Counted from the first letter of the stretch, positions 7,731-15,061 are shown. The stretch: 29,316 bases of DNA from CAZHLD01 sp964533185 (GCA_964533185.1 CAZHLD010000032.1:1-29316); one strand, 5' to 3'. Numbers and translations: made by a program. The notes: a model not told the origin generated them from the sequence alone.

Positions 7731-8498
7731 CTACTTCTTCCGCCTAAACATAGAGACAAGAGCGACTATGAGGCCTGCAACGGCGGACAAATAGTTGTAA
7801 GGGGTCGGGAGGTTATAGAAAAGGATGAGGAGGCCGGCTGCTACTACCGCGCCCAAAGCGGCCATAATCACTAGGTCCGTTATCTTTTGGGTTACGAGCG
7901 TCACAGTCTCCAGATTTTGCATACCGGTTTTAATCTGGCTCAGGGCTGCACCCAAACCGTCAACTTTATCGCTCATTGACAGAAAGTCATAGGTAAGGCG
8001 AGCCGGAACACGCAGCATCTGCTGGGGATGTGTAATTTCCAGCCCATTATTATAAAGTGTTTCGGCAGGCTTGCCAAGAGTCACAAACTCGCATGTGACA
8101 AGTGGCGTCCCGTAGACTAACTCGGCGGGTGAGTCAGAAATGTTTGCTAGCGGGAAGAACAAAAACCCGTTATAGCCGGGGTCTATAACGCCGCCCGAAC
8201 AAAACAGCCCTTGAAGTTGATGAAAAGAACGCAATGAGAGACGACCTTTCATGTCCGCCGGTAGCTTGACCTTCTCCATGCTAGAAACAATACAAGAGTG
8301 GCCCGGCTGCAGTTGGTAAGAGCGCTGAATATTGAGTGATATCCCGCGTACACCCACCGGATCCGGCTCCGCGATGATAACTGTATCTCCGACTCTGATA
8401 TCGTAGGACGCTCCCTTTAATCCTTTCGGATCAAACCCAATGATCAGACCCTTCTCCGCAGCCATCCTGATTTCCGTATCTACAAGAGTGTGATCCAC
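7731..8498 (-). CDS. dCTP-deaminase/dUTPase-fold protein with two C-terminal membrane helices
   Basis: A 255-residue protein. Residues 25-145 resemble dCTP deaminase: KGASYDIRVGD matches the N-terminal strand, GRLSLRSFHQLQGL the substrate loop and GGVIDPGYNG the core motif. The next strand reads FLFFPLAN where active enzymes have a catalytic Glu (E. coli Dcd reads CIVLEFYN), so Pro116 replaces that Glu. A possible coiled coil (about 174-204) leads to two membrane helices (206-228 and 234-251) and an RRKK end. GTG 8498 is supported by AGGAGG nine bases upstream; a longer in-frame GTG at 8528 would overlap the tmk-like gene. The gene is A/T-richer than its neighbours. Likely a nucleotide-binding membrane protein rather than a normal deaminase (inference). 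Confidence 0.75.
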   Translation of the reverse strand: MDHTLVDTEIRMAAEKGLIIGFDPKGLKGASYDIRVGDTVIIAEPDPVGVRGISLNIQRSYQLQPGHSCIVSSMEKVKLPADMKGRLSLRSFHQLQGLFCSGGVIDPGYNGFLFFPLANISDSPAELVYGTPLVTCEFVTLGKPAETLYNNGLEITHPQQMLRVPARLTYDFLSMSDKVDGLGAALSQIKTGMQNLETVTLVTQKITDLVIMAALGAVVAAGLLILFYNLPTPYNYLSAVAGLIVALVSMFRRKK

Positions 8499-8511
8499 GA
8501 AGTTGAACCTC

Positions 8512-9231
8512 CTAGCTGGGCAGCTCACTCTCTACATTTTCGATTAGGTCGAGCTGTCCACTGTTTTCACCGAATGAAGTACTATATAGTTTTCGAACTA
8601 TGGGCACAATATTTTTATGTACCACCTCGATAAGAGAATTTCCGTCAACTATAAAGATCTTCTGACCCTCTGTTTGAAGCTTTCGGATGCACTGTAAGTA
8701 GTTGTTTCTTACTTTTGACAATTTTTCAGATTCTTCAAATAATTCGACATGCCACCGTTGTGCATCCATTCGCTTTTTCGCAATCTCAACAGGAACGTCT
8801 AGAAAGATTGTCAGATCAGGTGATAGAGCTCGCGAATTAATCTGCCGTACCCACTCTAGCTCCAATTCCACCGTTTGATAAGCAAAGCTCGAAAGCCAAT
8901 ATCGATCCGCAATTACGCTGATGCCTTTGTCAAGCTTTGGCTGAATGTCTGTGATTACATGGTCCATCCGGTCCGCCGCAAAGAGAAGAGCCATGGTGGC
9001 TGCATCCAGACTTGAAAGGTCTTGGTCTGAAGTATTAATGCGATTGCGAGGTGAGAGCAAGCGCTTTGATAGAGCCAGTCGAATAATAGCCCCAGCTGGG
9101 CCATCTGTCGGCTCCTTGGTTAGATAAGCAAGCCTATTCTGTTTGTCAAACCAACCCTTAAGTCGCTCGGCCTGCGTCGTCAGTCCCGATCCATCGATTC
9201 CTTCAAATGATATAAACTTTCCGATTGCCAT
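8512..9231 (-). CDS. tmk: Thymidylate kinase-like protein with altered P-loop
   Basis: A 239-residue dTMP kinase-like protein. FISFEGIDGSGLTTQ gives the P-loop at residues 11-18, but the invariant Lys is Leu17 (codon CTG). D109-R110-Y111 (IADRYW) is the DR motif, and SPDLTIFLDVP the late strand of the family. The length is slightly above the usual ~210. ATG 9231 is preceded by GGGGTG. It ends in TAG, which overlaps the Shine-Dalgarno of the deaminase-like gene 13 bp on, so the two are probably translationally linked. It sits where a housekeeping tmk is often found, before holB. Base composition is visibly lower in GC. It may be a replaced housekeeping kinase or a specialised non-catalytic partner. 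Confidence 0.78.
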   Translation of the reverse strand: MAIGKFISFEGIDGSGLTTQAERLKGWFDKQNRLAYLTKEPTDGPAGAIIRLALSKRLLSPRNRINTSDQDLSSLDAATMALLFAADRMDHVITDIQPKLDKGISVIADRYWLSSFAYQTVELELEWVRQINSRALSPDLTIFLDVPVEIAKKRMDAQRWHVELFEESEKLSKVRNNYLQCIRKLQTEGQKIFIVDGNSLIEVVHKNIVPIVRKLYSTSFGENSGQLDLIENVESELPS

Positions 9232-9481
9232 CAATCACCCCGATTGCGTTTGACTTGAAACTGCATTCAGTTGCAAAGACCGGATGCCATCGCACGCTAC
9301 TCCCAAGCGCTGCCGACCGTCAAGTACTAGGCTTGCAGCACGGCCCCTTAAACTCCCAATAGGGATCTCGGGCGGAGCAAAGATCACTCTGATTCAATTG
9401 AAATCATGCCACAGAACCGCATCAAAGTGGGACTCCCAGTGCAAGAAAACTAAGTCTTGGTGGTTGCGCTACAATCCTGTC

Positions 9482-10255
9482 GTGCCCTCATTGCCAGGCA
9501 ATGTGGCCCCAAATCTCTCGCGCGTTCGCGAACGCATCGCTCGCGCCACCGCTCGCTCTGGGCGTAGGCCGGAGGAAATCACCCTCGTCGCCATCTCGAA
9601 GACGTTCCCCGTCGAAACGATACGCGAAGCCTACGCTGCTGGAGTTCGCCACTTCGGCGAAAACCGCGTTCAGGAGTGGGAGACCAAGCAGCGTCAGCTT
9701 GCTGACCTCGACGCCACCTGGCATCTGGTCGGCCATTTGCAAAGCAACAAAGCCGCTCGCGCCGCCCGCTTCTTCCACTCCGTCGATTCCGTGGACAGCC
9801 TGGCCCTCGCCCAGCGCCTCGACCGCGCCATGAGCGAGCTGTCACCTGGTTTCGTTCCTGTTGTAGGGGCACGCCATGGCGTGCCCGTGCCGACTGTAGG
9901 GGCGCAGCATGCTGCTCCCCTACAAATCTTGATCGAGGTCCGCCTCGACCCTGCCGCCACCAAGTCGGGCGTCCTCGAATCCGATCTCTCGGCGCTGGCC
10001 GAGGCCGTCCTCGCCCTGCCGCATCTCGATCTGCGCGGCCTGATGGGCATTCCACCCTTCTTCGATAACCCCGAGCACGTTCGTCCTTACTTCCGCCGCT
10101 TACGTGAATTGCGCGACGCCCTTCAGGAGAAGCTGCGCTGTGCCTTGCCCGTGCTTTCCACGGGCATGTCCCACGACTTCGAAGTTGCCATTGAAGAAGG
10201 CGCCACCCAAATCCGCCTCGGCACCGCCCTCTTTGGCGCGCGGCCGGTTAAATGA
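9482..10255 (+). CDS. yggS: YggS/PLPBP-family pyridoxal phosphate homeostasis protein with in-frame repeat insertion
   Basis: A 257-residue PLP-binding, alanine-racemase-fold protein that buffers pyridoxal phosphate. ISKTFPVETIREAYAAGVRHFGENRVQEW holds the PLP lysine (first K) and the GENRVQE signature. WHLVGHLQSNK and the C-terminal STGMSHDFEVAIEEGATQIRLGTALFG are also diagnostic. An insert of about 22 residues (9860-9925), made of two palindromic DNA repeats, interrupts the usual path between FVP and ILIEVRLD. GTG 9482 has no clear ribosome binding site, but TACAAT ends seven bases upstream, so the mRNA may be leaderless. About 250 bp of non-coding sequence separates it from the divergent tmk-like gene. 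It is followed closely by the DUF167 gene. Confidence 0.88.
   Translation: MPSLPGNVAPNLSRVRERIARATARSGRRPEEITLVAISKTFPVETIREAYAAGVRHFGENRVQEWETKQRQLADLDATWHLVGHLQSNKAARAARFFHSVDSVDSLALAQRLDRAMSELSPGFVPVVGARHGVPVPTVGAQHAAPLQILIEVRLDPAATKSGVLESDLSALAEAVLALPHLDLRGLMGIPPFFDNPEHVRPYFRRLRELRDALQEKLRCALPVLSTGMSHDFEVAIEEGATQIRLGTALFGARPVK
9867..9924. repeat. Two palindromic repeats inserted in the yggS reading frame
   Basis: GGGCACGCCATGGCGTGCCC (9867-9886) is a perfect 20-bp palindrome. A second palindrome of 30 bp (9895-9924), starting TGTAGGGG and ending CCCCTACA, has a single mismatch pair. Both begin with the same GTAGGGGC-type arm, as expected for one interspersed repeat family. They are translated as GARHGVP and GAQHAAP. 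The insert keeps the frame. Confidence 0.85.
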
Positions 10256-10267
10256 CCACAATCGCCC

Positions 10268-10558
10268 ATGTTTGAAATCACTGAATCAGCCGGTGCCGTC
10301 ATCTTTGCCGTGCGCGTGCAGCCGCGCGCCAGCCGTGACGCCATTGAAGGCGAATGGCAGGGCGCGCTCAAAGTCCGCCTGACCGCCCCGCCCGTGGACG
10401 ACAAGGCCAATGACGCTTTGCGCCGTCTTCTCGCCGCACGTTTGAACATCCCTCTCTCGGCTGTTAGAATCCTTTCCGGCAAGCGCAGCCGCACCAAGCG
10501 CGTCGAAATCCGCGGGGTCACCGCTGCGCAAATCCGGGCCTTGGCCTCTGGCGGCTGA
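10268..10558 (+). CDS. DUF167 (YggU-like) protein
   Basis: A 96-residue protein of the DUF167/YggU family. The diagnostic features are VRVQPRASRDAIEG, LKVRLTAPPVDDKANDALRRLLA and VRILSGKRSRTKRVEI, in the usual order. The biochemical role is unknown. The yggS-yggU linkage is seen in many bacteria and supports both calls. It begins 12 bp after yggS, so co-transcription is likely. Confidence 0.9.
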   Translation: MFEITESAGAVIFAVRVQPRASRDAIEGEWQGALKVRLTAPPVDDKANDALRRLLAARLNIPLSAVRILSGKRSRTKRVEIRGVTAAQIRALASGG

Positions 10559-10603
10559 TAGCCTTCAGGTGCTCCTTGAAAGCTGACAACTGATAACTTT
10601 CTC

Positions 10604-11782
10604 ATGCCCAACATCCAAGCTATCCAGCAAGCTCTTCGTGAAGCCAAACTGGAAGGCTGGCTTTTCTACGACTTCCGCCACCGCGACCCCATCGCCCATC
10701 GCATCCTCGGCCTGTCGATGGAGAGCATGGCCACGCGCCGCTGGTTCTATCTGATCCCGGCCAAGGGCGAGCCGCGCAAGCTCGTCCACCGCATCGAAGC
10801 CGCCATGCTCGATTCGCTTCCGGGCAGCAAGCTGATCTATGCCGGCCAGGACGAGCTCCGCAAAAACCTGCCCAGGCTGCTGGCCCGCAGGAAGAAAGTG
10901 GCCATGCAGTATTCGCCGAAGAACGCCATCCCTTATGTGTCTATGGTTGATGCCGGCACCGTTGAGTTGGTACGCAGCCACGGACACAAAGTCGTCAGCT
11001 CGGCCGATCTCGTGCAAGTTTTCGAGGCGTGCTGGACGCCCGCTCAATACCAGTCGCACGTCGAAGCCGGCCGCGTCATTGACCGCGTTCGCGAGGGAGC
11101 ATTCCTCAAGGCCGCCCAGCACGTTCGCTCCGGCACGGCCCTCAGCGAGTACGATCTCCAGCAATGGGTGCTCGAGCAGTTTCAGCGCAACGGAATCGTC
11201 ACCGACGAGCCGCCCATCGTGGCCGTCGGGCCTCACGCCGGCGACCCCCATTACGAGCCCAAAGCCGACGGCTCCTCGCCCATCCGCGAAGACGACCTGC
11301 TCCTGCTCGACATGTGGGGCAAGCGCAACGCTCCCGGCAGCGTCTATTACGACATCACCTGGATGGGTTACCTCGGCGCTGCTGTCCCTGACAAATTCGC
11401 CAAAGTCTTTCGCGTCGTCCGCGACGCCCGCGACCGCGCCATCGCTTTCGTCTGCGAAAATGTCGCCGCCGGCCGATCCATCCAGGGCTGGCAGGTGGAC
11501 CGCGCCTGCCGCGAAGTCGTTCGCAAGGCCGGCTATGCGAAACACTTTGTCCACCGCACCGGCCACAGCATCGGCGAAGACGTTCACGGCAATGGCGCCA
11601 ACATGGACGGCCTCGAAACGCAGGACGTCCGCCGCATCATTCCGAGCACGTGTTTTTCCATCGAGCCGGGCATCTATCTGCCCGAGTTCGGCGTCCGCAG
11701 CGAAGTCAACGTCTACGTGGACTCCCGTGAAGCCCGCGTCACGGGCGCCATCCAGACAGAAATTGCTCCACTGCTGGCCTGA
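10604..11782 (+). CDS. M24-family Xaa-Pro aminopeptidase-like metallopeptidase
   Basis: A 392-residue pita-bread-fold metallopeptidase. The N-terminal creatinase-like domain (about 1-140) is followed by the catalytic domain. Visible metal ligands are Asp in LLLLDMWGK, Asp in YYDITWMG, His in HRTGHSIGEDVHG, Glu in CFSIEPGIY and Glu in VRSEVNVYV, the complete M24 set. It probably removes N-terminal residues before proline or acts on dipeptides; no signal peptide is seen, so it is cytoplasmic. There is no clear Shine-Dalgarno at ATG 10604. The 45-bp leader contains a short GAAAG/CTTTC inverted repeat. Confidence 0.88.
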   Translation: MPNIQAIQQALREAKLEGWLFYDFRHRDPIAHRILGLSMESMATRRWFYLIPAKGEPRKLVHRIEAAMLDSLPGSKLIYAGQDELRKNLPRLLARRKKVAMQYSPKNAIPYVSMVDAGTVELVRSHGHKVVSSADLVQVFEACWTPAQYQSHVEAGRVIDRVREGAFLKAAQHVRSGTALSEYDLQQWVLEQFQRNGIVTDEPPIVAVGPHAGDPHYEPKADGSSPIREDDLLLLDMWGKRNAPGSVYYDITWMGYLGAAVPDKFAKVFRVVRDARDRAIAFVCENVAAGRSIQGWQVDRACREVVRKAGYAKHFVHRTGHSIGEDVHGNGANMDGLETQDVRRIIPSTCFSIEPGIYLPEFGVRSEVNVYVDSREARVTGAIQTEIAPLLA

Positions 11783-11783
11783 A

Positions 11784-12203
11784 ATGGAAGAACCTGCCGC
11801 CATTCCCGCCGAGCAACCCACCCCTACAGGCAAGAATCCAGCCGTGGCCACGGCCGTGACGATCGCCGGTTGGCTAGTGCCAGGCTTGGGGCATTTGCTT
11901 CTCGGGAAATGGGGCCGGGCACTGGCCTATTTCCTGGCTGTCGGGACGCTGGCCATAGCCGGCGTCGCACTGCGCGGCAACATTTACTCCCCTGTGGGCG
12001 GCGACGCCTTTGACCGGCTCGGATTTCTCGCCGACCTCGGGGCCGGCGTCTTCTATTTCATCGCTCGTGCGGTGGCCGACGGGACGGCCGACGTCTCCCG
12101 CGCTGCGGGCGATTATGGCACGCGCTTTTTTGCCACCGCCGGTGTCCTCAATCTGCTCTGCACGCTCGATGCCCGCGAAATCGCGCGCGGAAGGAAAAGC
12201 TAG
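11784..12203 (+). CDS. Small membrane protein, DUF6677-like
   Basis: A 139-residue membrane protein. After a Pro-rich N-terminus, AGWLVPGLGHLLLGKWGRAL is a conserved pattern of TM2/DUF6677-type proteins. It is followed by hydrophobic segments at about residues 45-62, 82-96 and 112-124. The ATG lies one base after the peptidase stop, so the two are probably translationally coupled. No function is known. Confidence 0.75.
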   Translation: MEEPAAIPAEQPTPTGKNPAVATAVTIAGWLVPGLGHLLLGKWGRALAYFLAVGTLAIAGVALRGNIYSPVGGDAFDRLGFLADLGAGVFYFIARAVADGTADVSRAAGDYGTRFFATAGVLNLLCTLDAREIARGRKS

Positions 12204-12209
12204 GGCGCG

Positions 12210-12392
12210 ATGCCGATCAACCTGAGCCACTTCCAGGCCCTGCTCCTCTTTGCCCTGGTCATTGCGCTGGCCTTCGCGTTTCTCACCAAGCGCCGCGTCG
12301 GCGAGCGCTTCCGGTACACGGTGTGGGCCTTCCTCATGTTTCTGCTTGTTGCCGTGGCACTTGGCTGGGCCATGTATCCGCTCTCCCGCTGA
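12210..12392 (+). CDS. Small two-helix membrane protein of unknown function
   Basis: A 60-residue protein with two membrane helices (about 7-24 and 38-56) joined by a basic loop, TKRRVGERFRY. It starts six bases after the DUF6677-like gene and ends the host operon before the tRNA. I do not recognise a family. The tight spacing and clear hydrophobic pattern support a real gene. Confidence 0.6.
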   Translation: MPINLSHFQALLLFALVIALAFAFLTKRRVGERFRYTVWAFLMFLLVAVALGWAMYPLSR

Positions 12393-12419
12393 ACTGCGCA
12401 CAGGGGACGACCGATCGGT

Positions 12420-12449
12420 TTGACACCTTTTTCTGTCGAGTGCTAAATT
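12420..12449 (+). promoter_or_regulatory. Promoter of the tRNA-Thr gene
   Basis: TTGACA (12420-12425) and TAAATT (12444-12449) are 18 bp apart, with a TG extended -10. The tRNA starts 14 bp downstream, a suitable distance for a short leader. Confidence 0.65.
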
Positions 12450-12462
12450 GTTTCTACCTCGA

Positions 12463-12538
12463 GCCGAGGTAGCTCAGCTGGTAGAGCAGACGATTCGTAA
12501 TCGTCAGGTCGCCGGTTCAATTCCGGCCCTCGGCTCCA
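12463..12538 (+). tRNA. tRNA-Thr (anticodon CGT)
   Basis: A 76-nt cloverleaf with encoded CCA. The acceptor GCCGAGG pairs with CCTCGGC, the discriminator is T, and the end is CCA. The anticodon stem GACGA/TCGTC encloses the loop TTCGTAA, so the anticodon is CGT, reading ACG (Thr). The T arm is GCCGG/CCGGC with loop TTCAATT. The 3' 42 nt are also the attL core of the adjacent element, so integration leaves the gene intact. Confidence 0.95.
12497..12538. repeat. attL: 42-bp direct repeat in the tRNA 3' half
   Basis: A perfect 42-bp match to 29262-29303, running from the anticodon loop to the CCA end of the tRNA. The flanks differ immediately on both sides, so the repeat marks the integrase crossover region. 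Confidence 0.93.
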
Positions 12539-12565
12539 ACGATTCCTCATCACCTTTGACATCAA

Positions 12566-13813
12566 TCAGTTGGCCTTCCAGTTTTCTGTAGCCGCAGAAA
12601 ACTTGGGAACATTTGGGAACAAAATCTCGGCAACTTTGTCCACAGCGCGCTTCTGTGATTCAGGGATTGCGTGCGCGTAGATCATCGTCGTTCCGAGATC
12701 TGAGTGGCCCAAGATGGCTTGGGCAGTTCGGAGTGATTCCCCTACTTCGCCGAGCATCGTTGCGTGGGTGTGTCGGAAGCTGTGCCAGGAAATCAGTGGC
12801 AGCTCCAGATTTACGCACGCCGGTCGCAGTACGCGGCGGAGCAGGTTCTTGGGGTTGAGTGGAGTTTGCGTGCGGGTGGCGAAGACGAGATCTTCTGGTC
12901 CCGTCTGCCGGCACTGCATGCGTTGAGACTCAAGGGCCTGGCGGAGCGGTTCGCTGATCGGAACGTCCCGCTTGCTACTCCGGGTCTTCGGCGAGCCGAA
13001 CCGCCCCTCAGACATGCTCTCGCGGATCTGGATGATTCCGCGAAGCAGGTCGAGGTGCTTCCACCGCAGCGCGAGAATCTCGCCAATCCGCATTCCCGTC
13101 AGGACTGCAACCAGAACGAGTGTGTGGCACGGCTCGGAAAGGGAAGGGAGCAATCGCAGTACCTCGGGCGGAGCAAGGTAGAGCCTCTCCGTCTTCGGCG
13201 CACGATCACCGAGGCGAATGCCACGCGCCGGATTTTGCTCGAGGAGATTCCATTCGACCGCGGCCTGCAGAACCTTACTCAGCGTGGTCCTGATCCCGTG
13301 AACACTGGAACCCGACAAGCCTTGTCTCCGCTTCTCGGACAGGAAGCACTGCACATCAATGCGCGTGATGTCGCAGAGACGCTTCGAGCCGAGGGCAGGG
13401 AGGAGATGGCATCGGAGTTGGATGCCGTAGTAGCGGGCAGAGCCCGCCTTGAGGGTCGGCAACATCGCTGGTTCCCAATGCTCACGCACAAACTGCTCGA
13501 ACAGGAGCGTGGATTGTGGACGTTGCCGGCCTTGGTTGATGGGCCGTAATCGAGATTCGAGAAGTTTCTGGGCTTCGCGTCGGCTGCAGATCTCACTCAC
13601 CGGGCCGAGCACTTCCGAGCGAAGCGACCTGCTCAGCGTGCCGTCCGGTGAGATCACGTCTTCCCTCCAGCGCGCAACCCAGACCTTTCGACGTTTACCA
13701 CTTCGCACCCGCAGACAACCCGTCTGATATCGGCGGCGAATAACGGACTCCTTTCCGTTGGTTCGCGCGCCTTCTCTCGCCTCGGCTGTCAGTGTACTCT
13801 CTTGGTCACGCAT
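12566..13813 (-). CDS. int: Tyrosine integrase of the element
   Basis: A 415-residue phage-type tyrosine recombinase that would integrate the element at tRNA-Thr. The N-terminal arm-binding region (about 25-95) reads GCLRVRSGKRRKVWVARWRE. The SAM-like core-binding domain spans about 100-190. Catalytic residues are R242 (TGMRIGE), K276, H344 and R347 (HSFRHTHA), H370 (LGHSD) and the Tyr379 nucleophile (MIYAHA). ATG 13813 overlaps the xis stop by 8 bp, so int is probably translated after xis. A longer open frame exists upstream but would fully overlap xis. The 3' end is 28 bp from attL, a normal place for an integrase. Confidence 0.92.
   Translation of the reverse strand: MRDQESTLTAEAREGARTNGKESVIRRRYQTGCLRVRSGKRRKVWVARWREDVISPDGTLSRSLRSEVLGPVSEICSRREAQKLLESRLRPINQGRQRPQSTLLFEQFVREHWEPAMLPTLKAGSARYYGIQLRCHLLPALGSKRLCDITRIDVQCFLSEKRRQGLSGSSVHGIRTTLSKVLQAAVEWNLLEQNPARGIRLGDRAPKTERLYLAPPEVLRLLPSLSEPCHTLVLVAVLTGMRIGEILALRWKHLDLLRGIIQIRESMSEGRFGSPKTRSSKRDVPISEPLRQALESQRMQCRQTGPEDLVFATRTQTPLNPKNLLRRVLRPACVNLELPLISWHSFRHTHATMLGEVGESLRTAQAILGHSDLGTTMIYAHAIPESQKRAVDKVAEILFPNVPKFSAATENWKAN
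12603..12620. promoter_or_regulatory. Left twin TTGGGAAC repeats, candidate integrase arm sites
   Basis: TTGGGAAC occurs at 12603-12610 and 12613-12620, inside the last codons of int and 64 bp from the attL core. The same doublet stands near attR. Confidence 0.6.
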
Positions 13814-14081
13814 TTGATCGAGTTCCGATTCTCTGTCGTTCGATCCACGCGAGCACGTCCGCCTCGCGGAAGCGCCAGTACTTGCCGAGGCGGAAGCCTG
13901 GGATGCGATCGGCCGCGCGGCGTCGAGTCCGTTCGTACACCCAGGAGGGGTGCAGGTGCAGGATTTCAGCCACTTCCTCGACGGTGAGAAGCGCATCCTC
14001 CCTGCGATTCACTGTTCTTCCGCTGCTCTCAGCGAATGATTTGCCGCGCTCGGCGACTCCGAGTTTTCCTGCCATTGCCAT
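13806..14081 (-). CDS. xis: MerR/HTH_17-type excisionase
   Basis: A 91-residue DNA-binding protein. LLTVEEVAEILHLHPSWVYERTRRRAADRIPGFRLGKYWRFREADVLAWIERQ (about residues 31-83) is the helix-turn-helix domain of phage excisionases and AlpA-like proteins. It ends in an ATGCGTGA overlap with int, the classic xis-int arrangement. Two ATG codons (14081 and 14075) share one GGAG sequence; the second is better spaced. It could also act as a regulator of int. Confidence 0.85.
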   Translation of the reverse strand: MAMAGKLGVAERGKSFAESSGRTVNRREDALLTVEEVAEILHLHPSWVYERTRRRAADRIPGFRLGKYWRFREADVLAWIERQRIGTRSNA

Positions 14082-14113
14082 ACTCTCCGCTGGCCGCTGG
14101 TAGGCGGCCTAGA

Positions 14114-14260
14114 AGCCCTCAAACGCCCTCAAACGCCAAAATGCCAAAACTGCGATTGGCGTGCATTTTGGAGGCACAGCTCAAAAAGGTGGCCCCGTAT
14201 GCCTAGTTCCCGAAAACGTAGCCCGAAAACCCACGCCAAAGTGGCCTTTTTGGGGCTCAA
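14114..14260. promoter_or_regulatory. Repeat-rich non-coding block upstream of xis
   Basis: The 188-bp gap between the 237-residue gene and xis holds several repeats. GCCCTCAAAC occurs twice in tandem near 14115-14134. A 9-bp inverted repeat, CCAAAATGC/GCATTTTGG, lies at 14136-14144 and 14163-14171. CCGAAAAC occurs at 14209-14216 and 14223-14230. A weak hairpin centred on GGCC lies near 14236-14253. It could include the xis promoter, regulator sites or a terminator of the upstream cargo genes; which role is not decided by the sequence. Confidence 0.45.
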
Positions 14261-14269
14261 AAACGCCGG

Positions 14270-14983
14270 TTAGACCACTTCGACTGCCCCATTGCGGCGG
14301 GCCTGCTGCCAACAGGCGTCTGAGCACCACCGCGACCCCTCCCGCAGGTGGGCCAGGCTGGCCGGCTGTCCGCCCTGGCCATGCTTGCATTCTGGGTTCC
14401 GGCACAGCCGCAAAGCCGCCAGCAGAGCCTCGCGGTCAAAACACTCGAACAGGTGTGCGCGGATGGCCGAGTCGCTGTACCCATAGAACTCGCCGCGCGC
14501 CCTCGACTCCGCAACCTCCCTTTCAACCGAGACCGGGCCTTCTCGGAATCCGGGTGCCTCCTCGCCCCAGCAAACCACGTGGCCCGTGTCACTCGAGCCG
14601 GAAAACTCGATGCGCACGTTCGGGAATCCGGCCTTGCCCGCGAGCTTCCCAGCCGCCGCTTCCACGTCCTGTCCGGAGCGGAGCGAGACAAAGCCGCCGC
14701 GTCGTCTGCCGCCGATGGGGACGGCGAGCACCCAGCCGTTTCGGTCGCGGACGGGGATGGAGAACTCCAGCAGCCACAGGTCGCGCAGTCGCGCCGCATA
14801 CTCGTGCTTGTCCCGCGCCAGGTGCGACGCCTTCCTGCGCCGCTGCATCCGGCGAATGGCTTCGATGCGCGGAACTTTTTCAGCCACCCGGATGAATTCG
14901 ATCACCCTCTCTTCATCTTCGCTCCAGCCTGGGGTTTGCTCCAGATCACTCACGGCATCTTCTTTCTCCAGCGTCAGTGTCAT
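14270..14983 (-). CDS. Unknown protein with C-terminal zinc-finger-like motif
   Basis: A 237-residue protein of unknown function. Residues 20-70 are charged and helical (ERVIEFIRVAEKVPRIEAIRRM). Residues 68-150 look like mixed alpha/beta sequence. C194, C199, C220 and C224 form a Cx4C-x20-Cx3C pattern in CRNPEC and WCSDAC, resembling the CGNR-type zinc finger at the end of some bacterial DNA-binding proteins. The gene is last in the leftward run before the xis control block. ATG 14983 lies inside the small GRPGAG ORF upstream, so coupling is likely. It could be a regulator; I do not recognise a named family. Confidence 0.65.
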   Translation of the reverse strand: MTLTLEKEDAVSDLEQTPGWSEDEERVIEFIRVAEKVPRIEAIRRMQRRRKASHLARDKHEYAARLRDLWLLEFSIPVRDRNGWVLAVPIGGRRRGGFVSLRSGQDVEAAAGKLAGKAGFPNVRIEFSGSSDTGHVVCWGEEAPGFREGPVSVEREVAESRARGEFYGYSDSAIRAHLFECFDREALLAALRLCRNPECKHGQGGQPASLAHLREGSRWCSDACWQQARRNGAVEVV

Positions 14984-15050
14984 GCTTCCTCATCCCCGCT
15001 CCGGGCCTGCCTTCCGCGTACTTCCTGCGCCGAAACTGATTTCCGGCCAA
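14946..15050 (-). CDS. Tiny ORF with GRPGAG motif (TTG start), partner of the ORF at 23258-23479
   Basis: A 34-residue frame starting at TTG one base after the stop of the 165-residue gene and overlapping the start of the 237-residue gene by 38 bp. It begins LAGNQFRRRKYAEGRPGAG and matches LAKNQVRRGKHGGRRPGAG of the ORF near 23479. Basic GGRRPGAGR-like N-termini are common on phage DNA-packaging and other phage proteins. It may be a translational coupler or a truncated copy. The evidence is the conserved repeat and coupling only. Confidence 0.35.
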   Translation of the reverse strand: MAGNQFRRRKYAEGRPGAGMRKHDTDAGERRCRE

Positions 15051-15061
15051 TTCAAAGCCCC
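14995..15061. repeat. Diverged 67-bp repeat, copy A (copy B at 23424-23490)
   Basis: An ungapped alignment with 23424-23490 gives 50 of 67 identical bases by eye, with the last 17 bases identical. Both copies have the same orientation and place a gene stop just before a TTG-initiated GRPGAG-motif ORF on the minus strand. Confidence 0.7.

Noticed and set aside
7731..9231. Calling the deaminase-like gene a normal dcd of nucleotide metabolism
   Set aside because: The catalytic Glu position holds Pro, and the protein ends in two membrane helices not found in metabolic dCTP deaminases.
10565..11851. 428-codon minus-strand ORF opposite the M24 peptidase
   Set aside because: It is the mirror of a gene with a full set of M24 metal ligands. 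Its composition is typical of an antisense shadow in high-GC DNA.
12764..13549. 261-codon plus-strand ORF opposite int
   Set aside because: It is antisense to a recombinase with all catalytic residues and has no domain of its own.
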